Positions 10,665 through 21,344 of a DNA stretch of 64,000 bases are shown here, one piece after another; position 1 is the stretch's first letter; each line of letters opens with the position of its first letter. A program made the translations under genes and the position numbers. Where the stretch lies: the NCBI GenBank assembly GCA_000611775.1, contig KK106983.1:5746240-5810239 (forward strand), written 5' to 3'. The notes under the pieces were generated by a model. It was given only the letters and a program-made list of their open reading frames with translations, ran no database searches and was not told where the DNA came from. The stretch is from Umbilicaria muhlenbergii (lineage: Eukaryota; Ascomycota; Lecanoromycetes; Umbilicariales; Umbilicariaceae).

Positions 10665-12471
10665 CTACAGCATTCGCAGCTTCACCAGTTGCTGCTTAAT
10701 CTTGGAGATCCGATCCCGCTCGGCCCGCAGCCCCCCGCCAGAGCCGTAGTCCGTCATGGCCATCTCGACAAACTGCGGCGACACGTTGGCACTCATAATG
10801 CCGCACCCCTCGTCCTCCCTCTTTTTGCTAACGCGATAGCCGTCCGGCAGGCCCAGTGCCAGCTCAATCTCGCCCAATATGTGCGTGCTGATCTGGAGCA
10901 TGAGTCTGATCTGGAAGTTGCCAAAGCCTTTGAGCGGCACGCCGCCTATCTGTATGCCTGAAAAGATGGGCAGACACTGGCTGAAGAGGTTGTCGAACTC
11001 AATACTCTCACCGCGGCTGTTATCCTCCTGTCGAGCGTGGTCCTGGGGCGCGGCGGCGACATAGTGGACGATTGCGGTATAGAGGATGCTGTGCAACTTC
11101 CTAAAGCGGGTATAGCAAGCAATCAGCTGGAGGATGGTGGTCATGTCTGCCCGCGGGGACTTCCTTCCGTCATGTATTGTGGCTGTGTCGCTCGTGCTTG
11201 CACTCGAATGGCGGGGCTTGCGCATGGTCTGGAAGCCGTGGAAGGTCTCGCCAAAGCAGAAGTCTGGGCAATCCGAGGACGTGGACGTGTCGACACTGTT
11301 TGTTGCCACGCTATGGTGAGACTCGATAGCGTCATCGCACAGGTGGAAGCATCTCAGCAGGTCCACGAATGCAGCAGAACTCTGCAATACCTTTCCGGCA
11401 AACTCGTCGGGTCAATATGAGAGCGTCCCCGATTCGTACATTTGCTGGTGAAGATCACTGCTTGCCTCGAGAAGGGTGTGTAGGCTCATGCCTAATTCTG
11501 AAAGCTGCTGCATGCGGTGGTGCTGCGCTGCATGAAGATTTCCGGCAAGGGGCAGCTTGCCCTTGACTTCACCTTTACCAAGGCTAGATTTAGATGTCTT
11601 GTCCACGCGGTCTAGGTCCTGTGTTCTCGCCATGTTTGCCCTGTTGAGGGATGGTCAGACGGTTCACAGTAGCAGTTGAGCCGCTTCGATGCGTGTCGCG
11701 AGGAAGAACATCAGACAATGGAGGGCTTTCAAGTCCTAGAAAGCTGTCTGGAAAATCTGTCGCGTTGAGTCCTGATGCCTTCGAACAGCTCTGGTTGTCC
11801 ATCGTACTGAGCAAAGGAGTCCGAGGGAAGCTTATGGGTCGGGGTTGATTTATGAAAAGGTCCCGTTGGGTTATCGGCCTCAAAGGCTCAAACTTCATGA
11901 GGTCTGGTGCACTTGAGGTGCCCATCCGACTGTCATCAAAATGAGGGCTAGGCGAGGGGCAAAGCCGTCCCCGTGTATGCTGAAAGTGGTTGAGCTGGTC
12001 CGGTTGGCCTGGAATTTGGTCATGCATAGAATTTTTATTGAACGGTCTTGCGGACGGTGCAATTGTCAAGGAGGTTCGCCCCGGATCTGCGGCATGACTT
12101 TCTCTATCCACAATAGAGCCTGCAGGGGCATCTCCCGAATGCGCGCCGTATGGATGGTCCAGGAATAGCTCTTCAAAGTCGCTCAAGCTACTCCCGTTCA
12201 ACATGTGTTGCAATGACGTTGTTTCGTTTTGCCTCCCACCCCCTTCACCCTGGTATCTTTCCGTTGTCGACAGACGGCGTGTAGCTTGAGGTCGGCCGAC
12301 TGGTTTCGACACACCAAAACTACACGTCGCCTTGGCTGCAGCACAGCGTTTACACTTTGCAGATATGCTTGGAATTTCTTGTATACACCTTAGCTTTTAT
12401 GCGCGACACCTGTCACTCGCTGCACGCTTGCCTTGGCGTGAGTTGGTTGAGGCGGAGTGGGCAGTGCTCAT
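10665..12471 (-). pseudogene. AflR-like Zn2Cys6 transcription factor, broken
   Basis: From the ATG at 12471 the sequence reads MSTAHSASTNSRQGKRAASDRCRA, a TAA stop (12399-12397), then KLRC, KCKRCAAAKATCSFGVS and VGRPQATRR. This is the zinc-cluster plus GRP linker of AflR-type regulators. The first metal-binding Cys is Ser (AGT), and the TAA sits between the second and third Cys. The frame then stays open to 11590 (Ser/Pro-rich, with SFLGLESPPLSDVLP). The frame changes by +1 near 11600-11660 without a convincing intron, continues as MARTQDLDRVDKTSKSS.., meets a TGA near 11410, and ends at 10665 with an AflR-C-like helical region (QSSAAFVDLLRCFHLCDDA). Four independent lesions make it a pseudogene. 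It is convergent with the LovG-like hydrolase. Confidence 0.75.
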
Positions 12472-12878
12472 GAAAGCGGATGTGATTTAAGTCTTAAGTC
12501 AGGGTACGGTGGAAGCCTACCTTATCGAGTAACGTAACGTAGCTTCATAAGTAGGTCTGGGAAGCTGCCGGAGGATGCCGACGCGCTGGCCTGGACGGAA
12601 TCCTTCTTAACAACAATTCTGCAGCATTCAAGCAATCCTCTGTGAGGTAAGCTTACCTTCACATCCTGATGCCTGCGATGCTGACGCGCAGGGCCTGAGG
12701 GGGTACAAGGATCTTATGATGATTCTTATCTCAGTTACACGGGCTGACAATGGCAGATGGCAGTGGTGGCAATTGAGGGGAAGGGGTTGGTGGCTTGGAG
12801 CGCGATCCATGATGCTGGTTGAAGGATTGCCGTTGCTTGCGGGCCTTGACGGGGTGATGACATCCGAATGAGAGGGGT
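12472..12878. other. Intergenic 5' flank of the AflR-like pseudogene
   Basis: No gene seen; it ends at the inserted MITE-like element. Confidence 0.4.
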
Positions 12879-13146
12879 CTGTTGCATGTGGAAAATCGTT
12901 CGTCCGCCCCGCCCTGCAGCAGCCAATATATGCCCGTAGCAGGCATCATGCCTACATGCGCTCGGCCCGACTATAGGCGCTCGGTCAATGTAGGCGAGCA
13001 CCGAGGAAGCCGATATGGGGGGTTATTTAATGTGCCCTGATTTCTACGAAGACTGCTTGCTTCTACACGTTCATTTATATCATTTGGGCGGTATTTAGCT
13101 AGATACAATACATCTATTTGGCCTCTATATCGCCCCATTGCAACAG
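12879..13146. mobile_element. MITE-like element, copy A
   Basis: A 268-bp element nearly identical to 27598-27866. The ends are imperfect terminal inverted repeats: the left end reads CTGTTGCATGTGG and the right end, reverse-complemented, reads CTGTTGCAATGGGG. It is flanked by the 3-bp direct repeat GGT (12876-12878 and 13147-13149), as expected for a target-site duplication. It has no coding capacity, so it would be non-autonomous. A 3-bp duplication is compatible with the PIF/Harbinger or CACTA superfamilies, but the termini match neither consensus obviously. Confidence 0.75.
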
Positions 13147-13768
13147 GGTCGCGTCTGATCTAGTGTTATAGTACAGTCATGAACTTTTAGTTCTTCGTGA
13201 AGCAACCCAGTCATTTTATGAAGCGTCTACTTACTTCATGACGCCGTCGTTGATCCATGAAGTGTAGGAATTAGTCAGTTCTTAGTAAGCAGTTCGCGTA
13301 TATATACGGCTGCTCGGCTAGAATTGAACTTTAGTCCCTTTGCAAACCCTCCCGGAACTACGGAAGCACCTGGGTCTTTAGGAAGCAAACGGGAAGTCTA
13401 TCACATGACAGATGCTGATTTTTGTGGGCGGAGAATTCCATACGGCGTGACTTCATTCTGCATGCCATACGGGTAGTCACCCCCTTCTCACACGGGTAGT
13501 AGTGATTGGAAAACGATCTACGCATGTTATTCGCCGCAGTGCTTCTTGCAGTGATGCAGGCTTCGGCGGAAGTGACAGCCGAAACCTCCTGTTCTGAACG
13601 ATTCGGTCGGGGAGAATATCTCCGGGTTACTGACTAATCTTGGCAAGGCAAACCAGCTGAATTCGATTCACCTATCTCATCTCTCGAAGTCTTCCGGGAG
13701 TTACCTTATGTAATTATTGTATCTAGTACAAGCCAAAAATTTGTCTTCCACAAGTTGATCTCTTGAAG
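13147..13768. other. Intergenic promoter region
   Basis: No ORF of note. It precedes the alpha/beta hydrolase-ankyrin gene. Confidence 0.4.
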
Positions 13769-15417
13769 ATGAAGAAAGCCTGGGACAAGGCTCGTGGGCG
13801 TGACCGTGAGGCTGAAGCTTCGGCAAGTAGAAGCACCACTGCCTCGACTATAGTAGGCGGCATTGGAATGTGCGTTCTTCTGGAAGGAAAAGGCAATGAC
13901 AATCCAGTAGTTGAGTGAGGATGATCCTGGATTCTGGATATCTCTATAACTAACTTAATCGGTACAGCATTGTGTTTGTTCACGGCCTAACTGGTGACCG
14001 TATATCTACGTGGACTGATGATACGACGGGCGTGCTTTGGCCTAGAGATCTATTGGGGAAAGACATTCCTGAAGCACGCATTATGACTTTTGGTTACGAT
14101 GCAGATGTTGTCGGCCTGTGGAGTCCAGCATCAGCGAACGGCGTCAGCAATCATGCAAGGGATCTCCTCGGCGCCGTGTCGCACAAGAGAGCTGACAAGG
14201 ACATGGTAAGGTTATCTAATTACTCTGAAAGCTCTGATTTTAACAATATAGGCAGGCTCAGCGCAAGGTTGTTTTCATCTGTCACAGCATTGGTGGGCTC
14301 GTCATCGAAGAGGCGTTGAATTTATCTCGAGTTGATGCCGATGAGCACATCCGCCAGATCTCACAGTGTACAATCGCTGTCGCTTTTATCGGGACTCCTC
14401 ATCACGGTGCAGATTTGGCGGCCTGGGCGTTGCTCGGAATACATTTTGTCAACCTTGTTCGTCAGGCAAACAAAGAGATAGTCGCCGTTTTACGACCCGG
14501 CTCTGAAATGCTTGCAAGCATCCAGAATCGTTTTCAGAATTCCCTCCGAATTGCTCCAATCCAAATAACTTGCTTCCTCGAGGATCTACCCTATCCAGGA
14601 GTAGGCTTGGTTGTCATGGTCCTAGCGAACATCCTGTACTATTTACTGACGATGAATAGATTGTCCTCAACATTCCGCAATCCTTCCCGCGTATGCAAAT
14701 TATAGTATACATGGCAATCATACAGTATGTAATTCAATCTCTCTTCCTGAACCTCATTGGTGCTTTGTGGGCTATTGCTTTTTGCTAATGATTTCGACCA
14801 TAAAGCAAATCACTCGTTTCACCACACAACAAGATCAGGGCTATGAGGCCATCCTCGGAGAGTTGAAGAGATGGGTCCACCCACTTCGAGCGCGTCCTGT
14901 AAGGCCTCCGAGCCCTACACTCCCACTTTTGCTTGTCGCTGCAGCTTCACCCAACATCGAAGACCTCGAGCGTGTACTTCGTATAGTTCCAGATGTCAAT
15001 ACAACAGAGGATGGTCCGCTTCAGCGGAATGCTCTTCACATGGCTGCAATATTCAACCAGCCCAGAAACATACCGCTTTTGCTGCGGGCTGGCGTCAATC
15101 TACGTGCATTAACGAGTCAAGGGTTTAGTCCACTCTTCGCTGCATGCATGCTCGGCAATGCGGAAGTGGTCGAGGTCCTCCTGGAGGTGAGTAATGAGGA
15201 CCCAAATGCGAGGGATCCCCGCCAAAACACTCCTTTGCATGCAGCAGCCGTCAACGGCCGAGTAAACGTAACACGTGTGCTACTAGAGCACGGTGCGGAT
15301 CCTTTTGCGACTCAGCCTGACGGGTGGACACCCTTGAACGTCGCCGTGGCCAAAAATCACGCTGAGATCACCCAGATACTGGATAGAGCTATGGTAAATC
15401 ATCAATTCAGAACTTAA
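13769..15417 (+). CDS. Alpha/beta hydrolase (DUF676/PGAP1-like) with C-terminal ankyrin repeats
   Basis: Exons: 13769-13869, 13968-14205, 14256 to about 14610-14626, 14660-14724 and 14806-15417. The hydrolase part shows IVFVHGLTGDR, WPRDLLGKDIPEARIMTFGYD, the nucleophile elbow VFICHSIGGLVIEEAL and AFIGTPHHGADLA. A QQDQGYEAILGELKRW linker follows, then at least three ankyrin repeats (NALHMAAIFNQPRN.., GFSPLFAACMLGNAEVVEVLL, NTPLHAAAVNGRVNVTRVLLEHGADP). The same architecture occurs in fungal NLR-like proteins, where the hydrolase sits in the effector position. The exon 3/exon 4 junction does not keep frame with any canonical donor; removal of one C (CCCT to CCT near 14665) would explain it, so the gene may be recently broken. 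Reported as CDS with that doubt. Confidence 0.65.
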
Positions 15418-15840
15418 GTTTGTTTCCGTCCGTTCCTGTTGACTTTCTATTATTTATTATTGTGACATGTTGGTGTGTCTAGCTAGTAAGGACGGAGAGG
15501 ACGATATTTCCTGAATTGACGTCATTTGACTCAGTCAGCACAAGTAAAAGATAAAGAGAATAAAAAATATGAAGATCATAAATTGCGAGATTGAATGAAG
15601 TGAACATCAGTTATATTTTATCCAGCAAGGCAAGTTTAACTGTTTGAATAAATATATGAAACTCATATATATACCGGGGACGAATCCGCTCATGAAGCTG
15701 AGCATCAGAGAGCTCCGGAGGTTCACCTCATCACTGTGGAGGATAGCCCACGCGCATCAACACACGCCGGCAAGCAGGAGGGCGGCGTGGCTTTATTTCA
15801 AAAACAAAAAACGCTGGAATGGGACGGACGCGGTCACTCC
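15418..15840. other. Intergenic
   Basis: AT-rich to about 15660. The plus-strand ORF at 15644-16003 overlaps the dynamin remnant and is probably spurious. Confidence 0.4.
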
Positions 15841-15843
15841 TGG

Positions 15844-17155
15844 GCTAGAAGATCGCCTTGGCAAACTTGACGTTGAGAGATTGAACCGCTGCCCGCAATC
15901 GGCGTTCGTGAAGTGTAGAACCGAAATCAGATCATGCGTCCACCGTTCTAAAGTAGTCGGATTCGTAATGGCCATTCGCGCTAGCTTTAGTAAGGTCACA
16001 TAATTGCAAACTAAGCTGCACCAAGGACTCCTTTTGCTGACGCACCGTCGAGCGTTCCTGTCCAAGGGTTTGCAGACCTAGCAATGTCTCTTCATAAACT
16101 TGATCTAGCTCTTCACGCAGCTTGAGAATCTCATATTTGATATGTCCGAAGAGAAAGTCACTCAAGCGGACCCTGAGCGACTCGATGCTAAGCATGTCAG
16201 GCGGTATATTCTGCTAATTGCCTTTGCTGAAAAAGGCTTTCTCTGACTGATTCTGCTGATCAAAGCTGTCGTGGCGTTCAGGACATGTCATCCTAGCGTG
16301 AAGAAGATGTCTTCGTTTCTCGCGAGGTTGATGAATGCAGTTTCGTTCCCTGAGTTTGGATAAAGGTTATCTGGTTTGGTTATGATCCCCAGCGTTCTGC
16401 TCCCTTTCTTAACAAACTCTCTGGCCCGTTTTAAGATGATTTGATTCGCATAGTCGTTCTTGGCTGAAACAATCGCCAGGATGATGGTGCGTGGGTTGGA
16501 GATGTATCCTTCGACTAAGTCCCAGACTAATTGAACGTCATCACTGCTTTGGGTCTTGTTTTCCGAATGGATCAGCCCGGGAAGGTCGATCAAGGTTAAC
16601 TGTGGTCGGTCGGGTCTGGGTATACCTAATCCTATAAAAATATCCTTAGTTATATAACAAAAAAAGATAGAAAAAACAGCTATCGCAATGCTTAAAATGT
16701 CTCTGGAGAAAGCTTTTCTGTTTGATCTGTGGCTTCTTCAATACCCATAAGTTGTGTCGCCTTATCAATGAGATCAGGGATTTCGCGGAAGTCTGAGATA
16801 AACTCTCTGAATCGCAGTAATCGCGCCAGTTCGGCTTGCTCCTGTTTCGATCTTGTCTTTTCGAGAATGATTCAGGTCTTGATAGAGGAAGTTGGCGCCC
16901 TGCGCAGGACTATCTCTTGGGAAGTGGAATCTCTGTTATCGCCTCCAGGACCGAGCTCTTTCCTGATGACTATTCACCGCAGACAGCCAGTTGCGGCAGA
17001 GAGACGATCCCTTCGGGTCCACACTGTCGAAGTGAATCAACAATATTGAGGACCTGCCACTGCTCATCACTTTGAAGGCTGTCAAGAGATGACGTTGAAA
17101 TAGGAATGTAGCGGCATGCTGGCGGAATGACTTTGGACAGTAGGAAAGGCCTCAT
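15844..17155 (-). pseudogene. Dynamin-like GTPase, decayed
   Basis: Starts at the ATG at 17155. Recognisable blocks appear in order: SLDSLQSDEQWQVLNIVDSL, LPQLAVCGE with a TAG stop (16972-16970) where the G1 loop starts, SSGKSSVLEAITEIP, then in another frame REFISDFREIPDLIDKATQLMG. After another frame change come AFSRDILSI, RPQLTLIDLPGLIHSE (G3), GIITKPDNL (G4) and FFTLG followed by TGA (16290-16288) at a Trp position. Next is a shifted frame with SEKAFFSKGN and TAG (16216-16214), then a stalk region (MLSIESLRVRLSDF.. to ..GHYESDYF), TGA (15934-15932) and FGSTLHERRLRAAVQ. At least four stops and several frameshifts show it is dead. The family resembles fungal Mx/Vps1-type dynamins. Confidence 0.85.
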
Positions 17156-17674
17156 TCAGTACAGAGCATCTATGATTGATCGAGTGAGACCAAAGACTTC
17201 AGATGGATTCAGCTTCAGGTAGAGGATGGTAAATGCGAATGAATCTTAGAGTATATTTAAGGAACACACTACCTTACAGCTTGACGCACATTATTGCAGC
17301 CCAACTATTCATGTAAATGAGTTTTCATTTTCAAGTATTGCAGCAGAGCTGTGCTTTGTTAAGAATCACGTTGAGCGACGTTCAACACGAGGCATTCCAT
17401 GGGGAAGCTCATAATCTTTGTCCACTCACCGCTCTTCAAATCCATCTCTTGAGGTCAAGGGTGTTTCCGGGGGCGCACTTGTGAAATAAGCAAACGATCA
17501 GCGAATGGATAGGCGAAAGCAACAAACACGTGCATTGCATTTATTTCGCGTGGCACAGTATCTTATAATCGTGCTTCGTCTTATGCCAATCTCCCAACTT
17601 TCCACCTGTCTCATTCCTCTACAGGCTAGAGGATAATACATGTGGTGTCGCTTCCAACATCCTAGTTCCTGAAA
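17156..17674. other. Intergenic between divergent genes
   Basis: Shared upstream region of the dynamin pseudogene (minus) and the unknown gene at 17675 (plus). No recognisable element. Confidence 0.4.
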
Positions 17675-18870
17675 ATGGCCTATTCATCAGCGGACAGGCG
17701 GCGGGTCTTCCTCGCCTACCGTACTGTATTTACTGGTCCCCACGCTCATATTCGGAAATCTAAAAAGGTTCGAGAGGTCATCGAGCAGCACAGAGGGTCC
17801 TTCAAAACATTGATCCGTGACTTCGGGTTCGATAAGGTCGCCGAGATTATCAAGACCCTCTTAGATCAGCGCGTCTTTGAGTCTGAATTAAAGGCAAAGA
17901 TCGCATTCCCGGAGCTCTTCCAAACCTCACCAGCCCGCGATGTTCAACGTAACGCGTCAGAAAATGATGCTGCGCGGTCCATAGCAGAAGCTTTAGAAGA
18001 AGTGACGTCTGGAAGTGAACGTGGAGGACTTGGCGATGATCACGAGGATGAAAATATTCCAGAGAGCATGTTACCCTATGTACTGCACATAACAACCAGA
18101 GAGGATCCTGACTATCTAAACAAGCATCAGAACCCGCTGCAAAGATAGCTCCGTCCTTATATCCCTCCTACCTTCCGTATAAGGTTCAACATCTTATCCT
18201 TACAACAGCTCAGCGTCAGCTTGAGGAGTGCTGTTTCGACTTTGCAGCCAAATGGTTACCATCGCTATTGGAAGAGCATAAATGGGACTGTGCTGAGGCG
18301 GTTGAGTTGACAAAGTGGACAAGGACTTTGGCTAAGCGCTGCGATAAACTGCCTGCTTCTGCAATAGACCACGACTCCGAGCCGCCCCTGAAGGAAGTCT
18401 TCTTCTCCACAAATGTGCTTCGACACACGGCCGTACATCGGCTTTCAACAACCGCACGAGGGATACACAAAATGATCCTGTCTGCGTCACAGCTTGCACA
18501 GACTCTCGGCGATCTTTCAAGGGCTACAGAGTTAGAAAACCTACACCTCGAGATTGGAAGTCGAATCAGGGATATGGAACTTAACAAGAACTTCTTGGAG
18601 AATAGGCTTGATGAACAGCTTCAGGCCATTTCCGAGCAGCGTGCAGAGCTTGATAGGAAAGAGAAAGAGGCTATAGCAACAATATTACAAGAGGATCAGG
18701 AGAACAAGCTGCTTATAGGATCATTCCTAGAAGATACAGTCAAGACCACCTTTGGACAACCTGACAAGATCGGACCCGTAGAGTCAACAAACATGGTCAA
18801 TGATGCACATGAGAGCGATGGGAACGATGGAGACGGACATGAGAACGTTGTGGAGCGTGGACTTAACTGA
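17675..18870 (+). CDS. Hypothetical protein in two overlapping-frame segments
   Basis: I do not recognise the family. Segment one (17675-18148, from an ATG) starts MAYSSADRRRVFLAYRTVF and is helical and charged. Segment two is open from about 18112 to 18870 in a different frame; it contains YPSYLPYKVQHLILTTAQRQ, a region rich in Leu/Glu/Gln that looks coiled-coil (LENLHLEIGSRIRDMELNK), and an acidic Asp/Gly/Asn-rich tail. The segments probably belong to one gene. A GTGAAC donor near 18015 with an AAG or CAG acceptor at 18124 or 18130 would join them in frame; otherwise a frameshift separates them. No function is proposed. Confidence 0.45.
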
Positions 18871-18924
18871 CATGAGTCGTGAACTTAACTGACATGAGTC
18901 GTGAACTTAATTGACATAAGTGCT
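18859..18924 (+). repeat. 22-bp tandem repeat, three copies
   Basis: Three consecutive 22-bp units built on CTTAACTGACATGAGTCGTG; the third is diverged. The array begins over the last codons of the upstream ORF. Confidence 0.8.
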
Positions 18925-19354
18925 GGCAAATCAACACATCATTTATTTCACTGGGGTAATTGGTTTGACTATGAGGAGTTTTTTTCTTCATACGTTATGT
19001 ATTTAAGTGAGCCAACGTCTAAGGAGCGATCCAATCCTCCATCCCTAGTGCAACCGTGACAAATTAGCTACAGCGCTGATTCAATTACAGACGTGATCAA
19101 TGAATCGACGCCGATCCTTCCGATTGACTTAATCGGCAAGTCTTACATTTGAATCCGGTCGATTGCCAACACTGTGAAGGAGCCCGATTCGCAGATCTTT
19201 GTTCAAACGACTGGAGTAATGGCGTACTCGGGATGGCGCTCCGATTGGGTCGTCATAGTATGCTGCCATGCCGACTCAACAAGCATCACCAGCTTTGTTG
19301 CATTGCACTCCCTCTGTGCCTCCGCAGCTTGGCTTTGCTTTACCTTTGTTCGAG
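18925..19354. other. Intergenic promoter region
   Basis: No gene is supported between the tandem repeat and the acyltransferase start; overlapping ORFs here look like shadows. Confidence 0.35.
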
Positions 19355-20706
19355 ATGCCGTGGTCAGAGATCAGCCCCGGGCATTATCAACGGCCTATTG
19401 GGGAAAATGAGGCTTTCATTAAGATGATCGGCGATGGCGGGAATGCTCACGGCCGTGAGAACTGGTCTATCACTTCTCTTGCTTCTTTCAAGCCGACCGG
19501 CTCGCTGGCAAATAAAGACTTGTCTCATACGTTCCGTCAAGCGTGGAAGGCGCTGCGTTTCGAGCATTCTAGTATTGCCTCCGCGGCTAATGGAGACTCG
19601 CTGGATTATACCATTCCTGACGCTGCAGACCTGGAACAGTGGGCAGACGAGACTTTCTTCGTCGTCGGCAGCGATGCTAGCCCCGGTGAGCTGATTGCTC
19701 ACTTCAAGCCTAATCGCTACGTTACTGTGCACTATTTGCCCCGGAGCCGTCATATCATCCTGCTGACTTCTCCCACTGGCGTACCGACGGTATTGGCGCG
19801 CTGCAGCTTCTCAACGCCTTCTTCAACACTGCCGCCTCACTTCCGGACCGCTATCTGGCTCACTTGGCATGGGGACAGGAGCACTGCAGACTTGTGCCCA
19901 GCGTCGAAGAGGCCTTGAACGTGCCCACAACAGCCACGCCCGAGAGCGTCGAAGCGGCAAGCCAGTGCATCGCCACACTTGCGTACGCCAAGGATCCCCT
20001 GGGTACGCCGTACCGGGGCGACACAGACACCCTGCCCGCAGGCACTCGAAGCGCACACCTCCGCCTCTCAGAGCATACAACCAACTCCATCCTTGCCGCC
20101 TGCAAGCATCGCAACATCCGTCTCACCGCCGCCGTCGCTGCCACCGACGACCTCATCGCGCCCGCAGCGTCGAACCGCACCCACACACACCAGCACCCTG
20201 CACACACCAGCACCCTGCGCACCAACCTGCGACCCTACCTGCCCGAGCCGTACAGCACGCCTGCCTACGCCGCCGGTTTGCACACGGGCGGCGTCGTGGT
20301 CAAAGTGCCCGCGTCGCAGTCTTGGATCGGGAAACGCACGGCTGTACGACGGCGAGTATGCGCGGGGCGTGACGGAGGGGTTTTGGCGGGCGCGCAGGCA
20401 GTATGCGCGCGTTTTTTGTTAAGGACTTGTTGCGGAAGAAGGCTGCGGTTGATCCGCCGGCTAGTGGGATTGATATTTCGAGCGTGGGGGATGCGGATGC
20501 GGATTTGCTCGTGGATGCGGTTCATGAGGGCGAAGGGTGGGGTGGAGACGCTGACGAGGCGTGTTAATTGCTTTGTGTGGAGTTTTAGAGGCCGGGTTGA
20601 GTTTCATCTGGTGTATACTGAGGGGTTTTATGGGGCTGGGGCTATGCAGGCGGTGCTGCGCACGCTGGAGGGGGTCTTGGGGGGGGAACTTCTTCGGTGG
20701 GACTAG
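19355..20706 (+). pseudogene. BAHD-type (trichothecene acetyltransferase-like) acyltransferase, frameshifted
   Basis: Members transfer acyl groups from CoA to alcohols or amines in secondary metabolism. From the ATG at 19355 the first frame encodes MPWSEISPGHYQRPIGENE.. to ..YLPRSRHIILLTS. Near 19770 the frame shifts by one and resumes with the catalytic signature SHWRTDGIGALQLLNAFF (HxxxDG) and LAHLAWGQEHCRLVPSVEEAL. It continues through AGLHTGGVVVKVPASQSW, shifts again near 20330 (NARLYDGEYARGVTEGFW), again near 20415 in a T run, and again near 20535, ending with a WSFRGRVEFHLVYTEGFYG block and a stop at 20706. The DFGWG-like end motif is not clear. Four frame changes without introns make this a pseudogene, unless the assembly has indel errors. 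No promoter feature or companion synthase was found. Confidence 0.75.
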
Positions 20707-21344
20707 GGAGCTGGATAAGACTCGGACAATGTTTCTCTCTTGATCAGTGATGTGGTATAGTAAGACCGTGATCAAACCTGCTGTGATGATTGATATAAAT
20801 CTCGAGGGTCGGGCAATGAGAGTGGTGCTGTGACACCATAATCATGGTCAGAAGAACATGAGGTGCTGTCTTTATTTGATGTGAGCGCCGCACTGATGCG
20901 CCCTGGACGTGTGAAATCGGCACAGCGTTACATGTCCATCAAGTGACAGCGAGGTGTCTTTCGCTTTCGGTGTCTTGTTTGTTTCTTTGCATCTTGAAGT
21001 TACGCACAATCATGACGCAGTCACTTCCATTCTCAGATTCATTTGAAACGTTCTTCAGAGCATTCACACGTGCATATGCTGAAGGTGTATCTGATACAGA
21101 ACGACGAGACCTTTTTAGGCAATCACGGAGGTCAAGTATAGTATATGAGATCACTGACAAGGCTGCACCATGTCAGTAAGAAGCATTATGCGAGACTGTT
21201 GAATGCAGAGAATGTTCTAGTTGTTATGCTCCACACAAAGCCAGTGTTTGCAAATTCGTAAACTTTTCGTGATAACCAATATAACCAGTGGTACGAACCT
21301 CCAATGCCATTCATCATCGTGAACCCGCATCGTCCACCACATTC
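20707..21344. other. Convergent intergenic region
   Basis: Short ORFs only; no supported gene. It lies between the acyltransferase remnant and the 3' end of the FAD monooxygenase. Confidence 0.4.

Noticed and set aside
15644-16003. Plus-strand ORF of 119 codons
   Set aside because: It overlaps the clearly readable dynamin remnant on the other strand.
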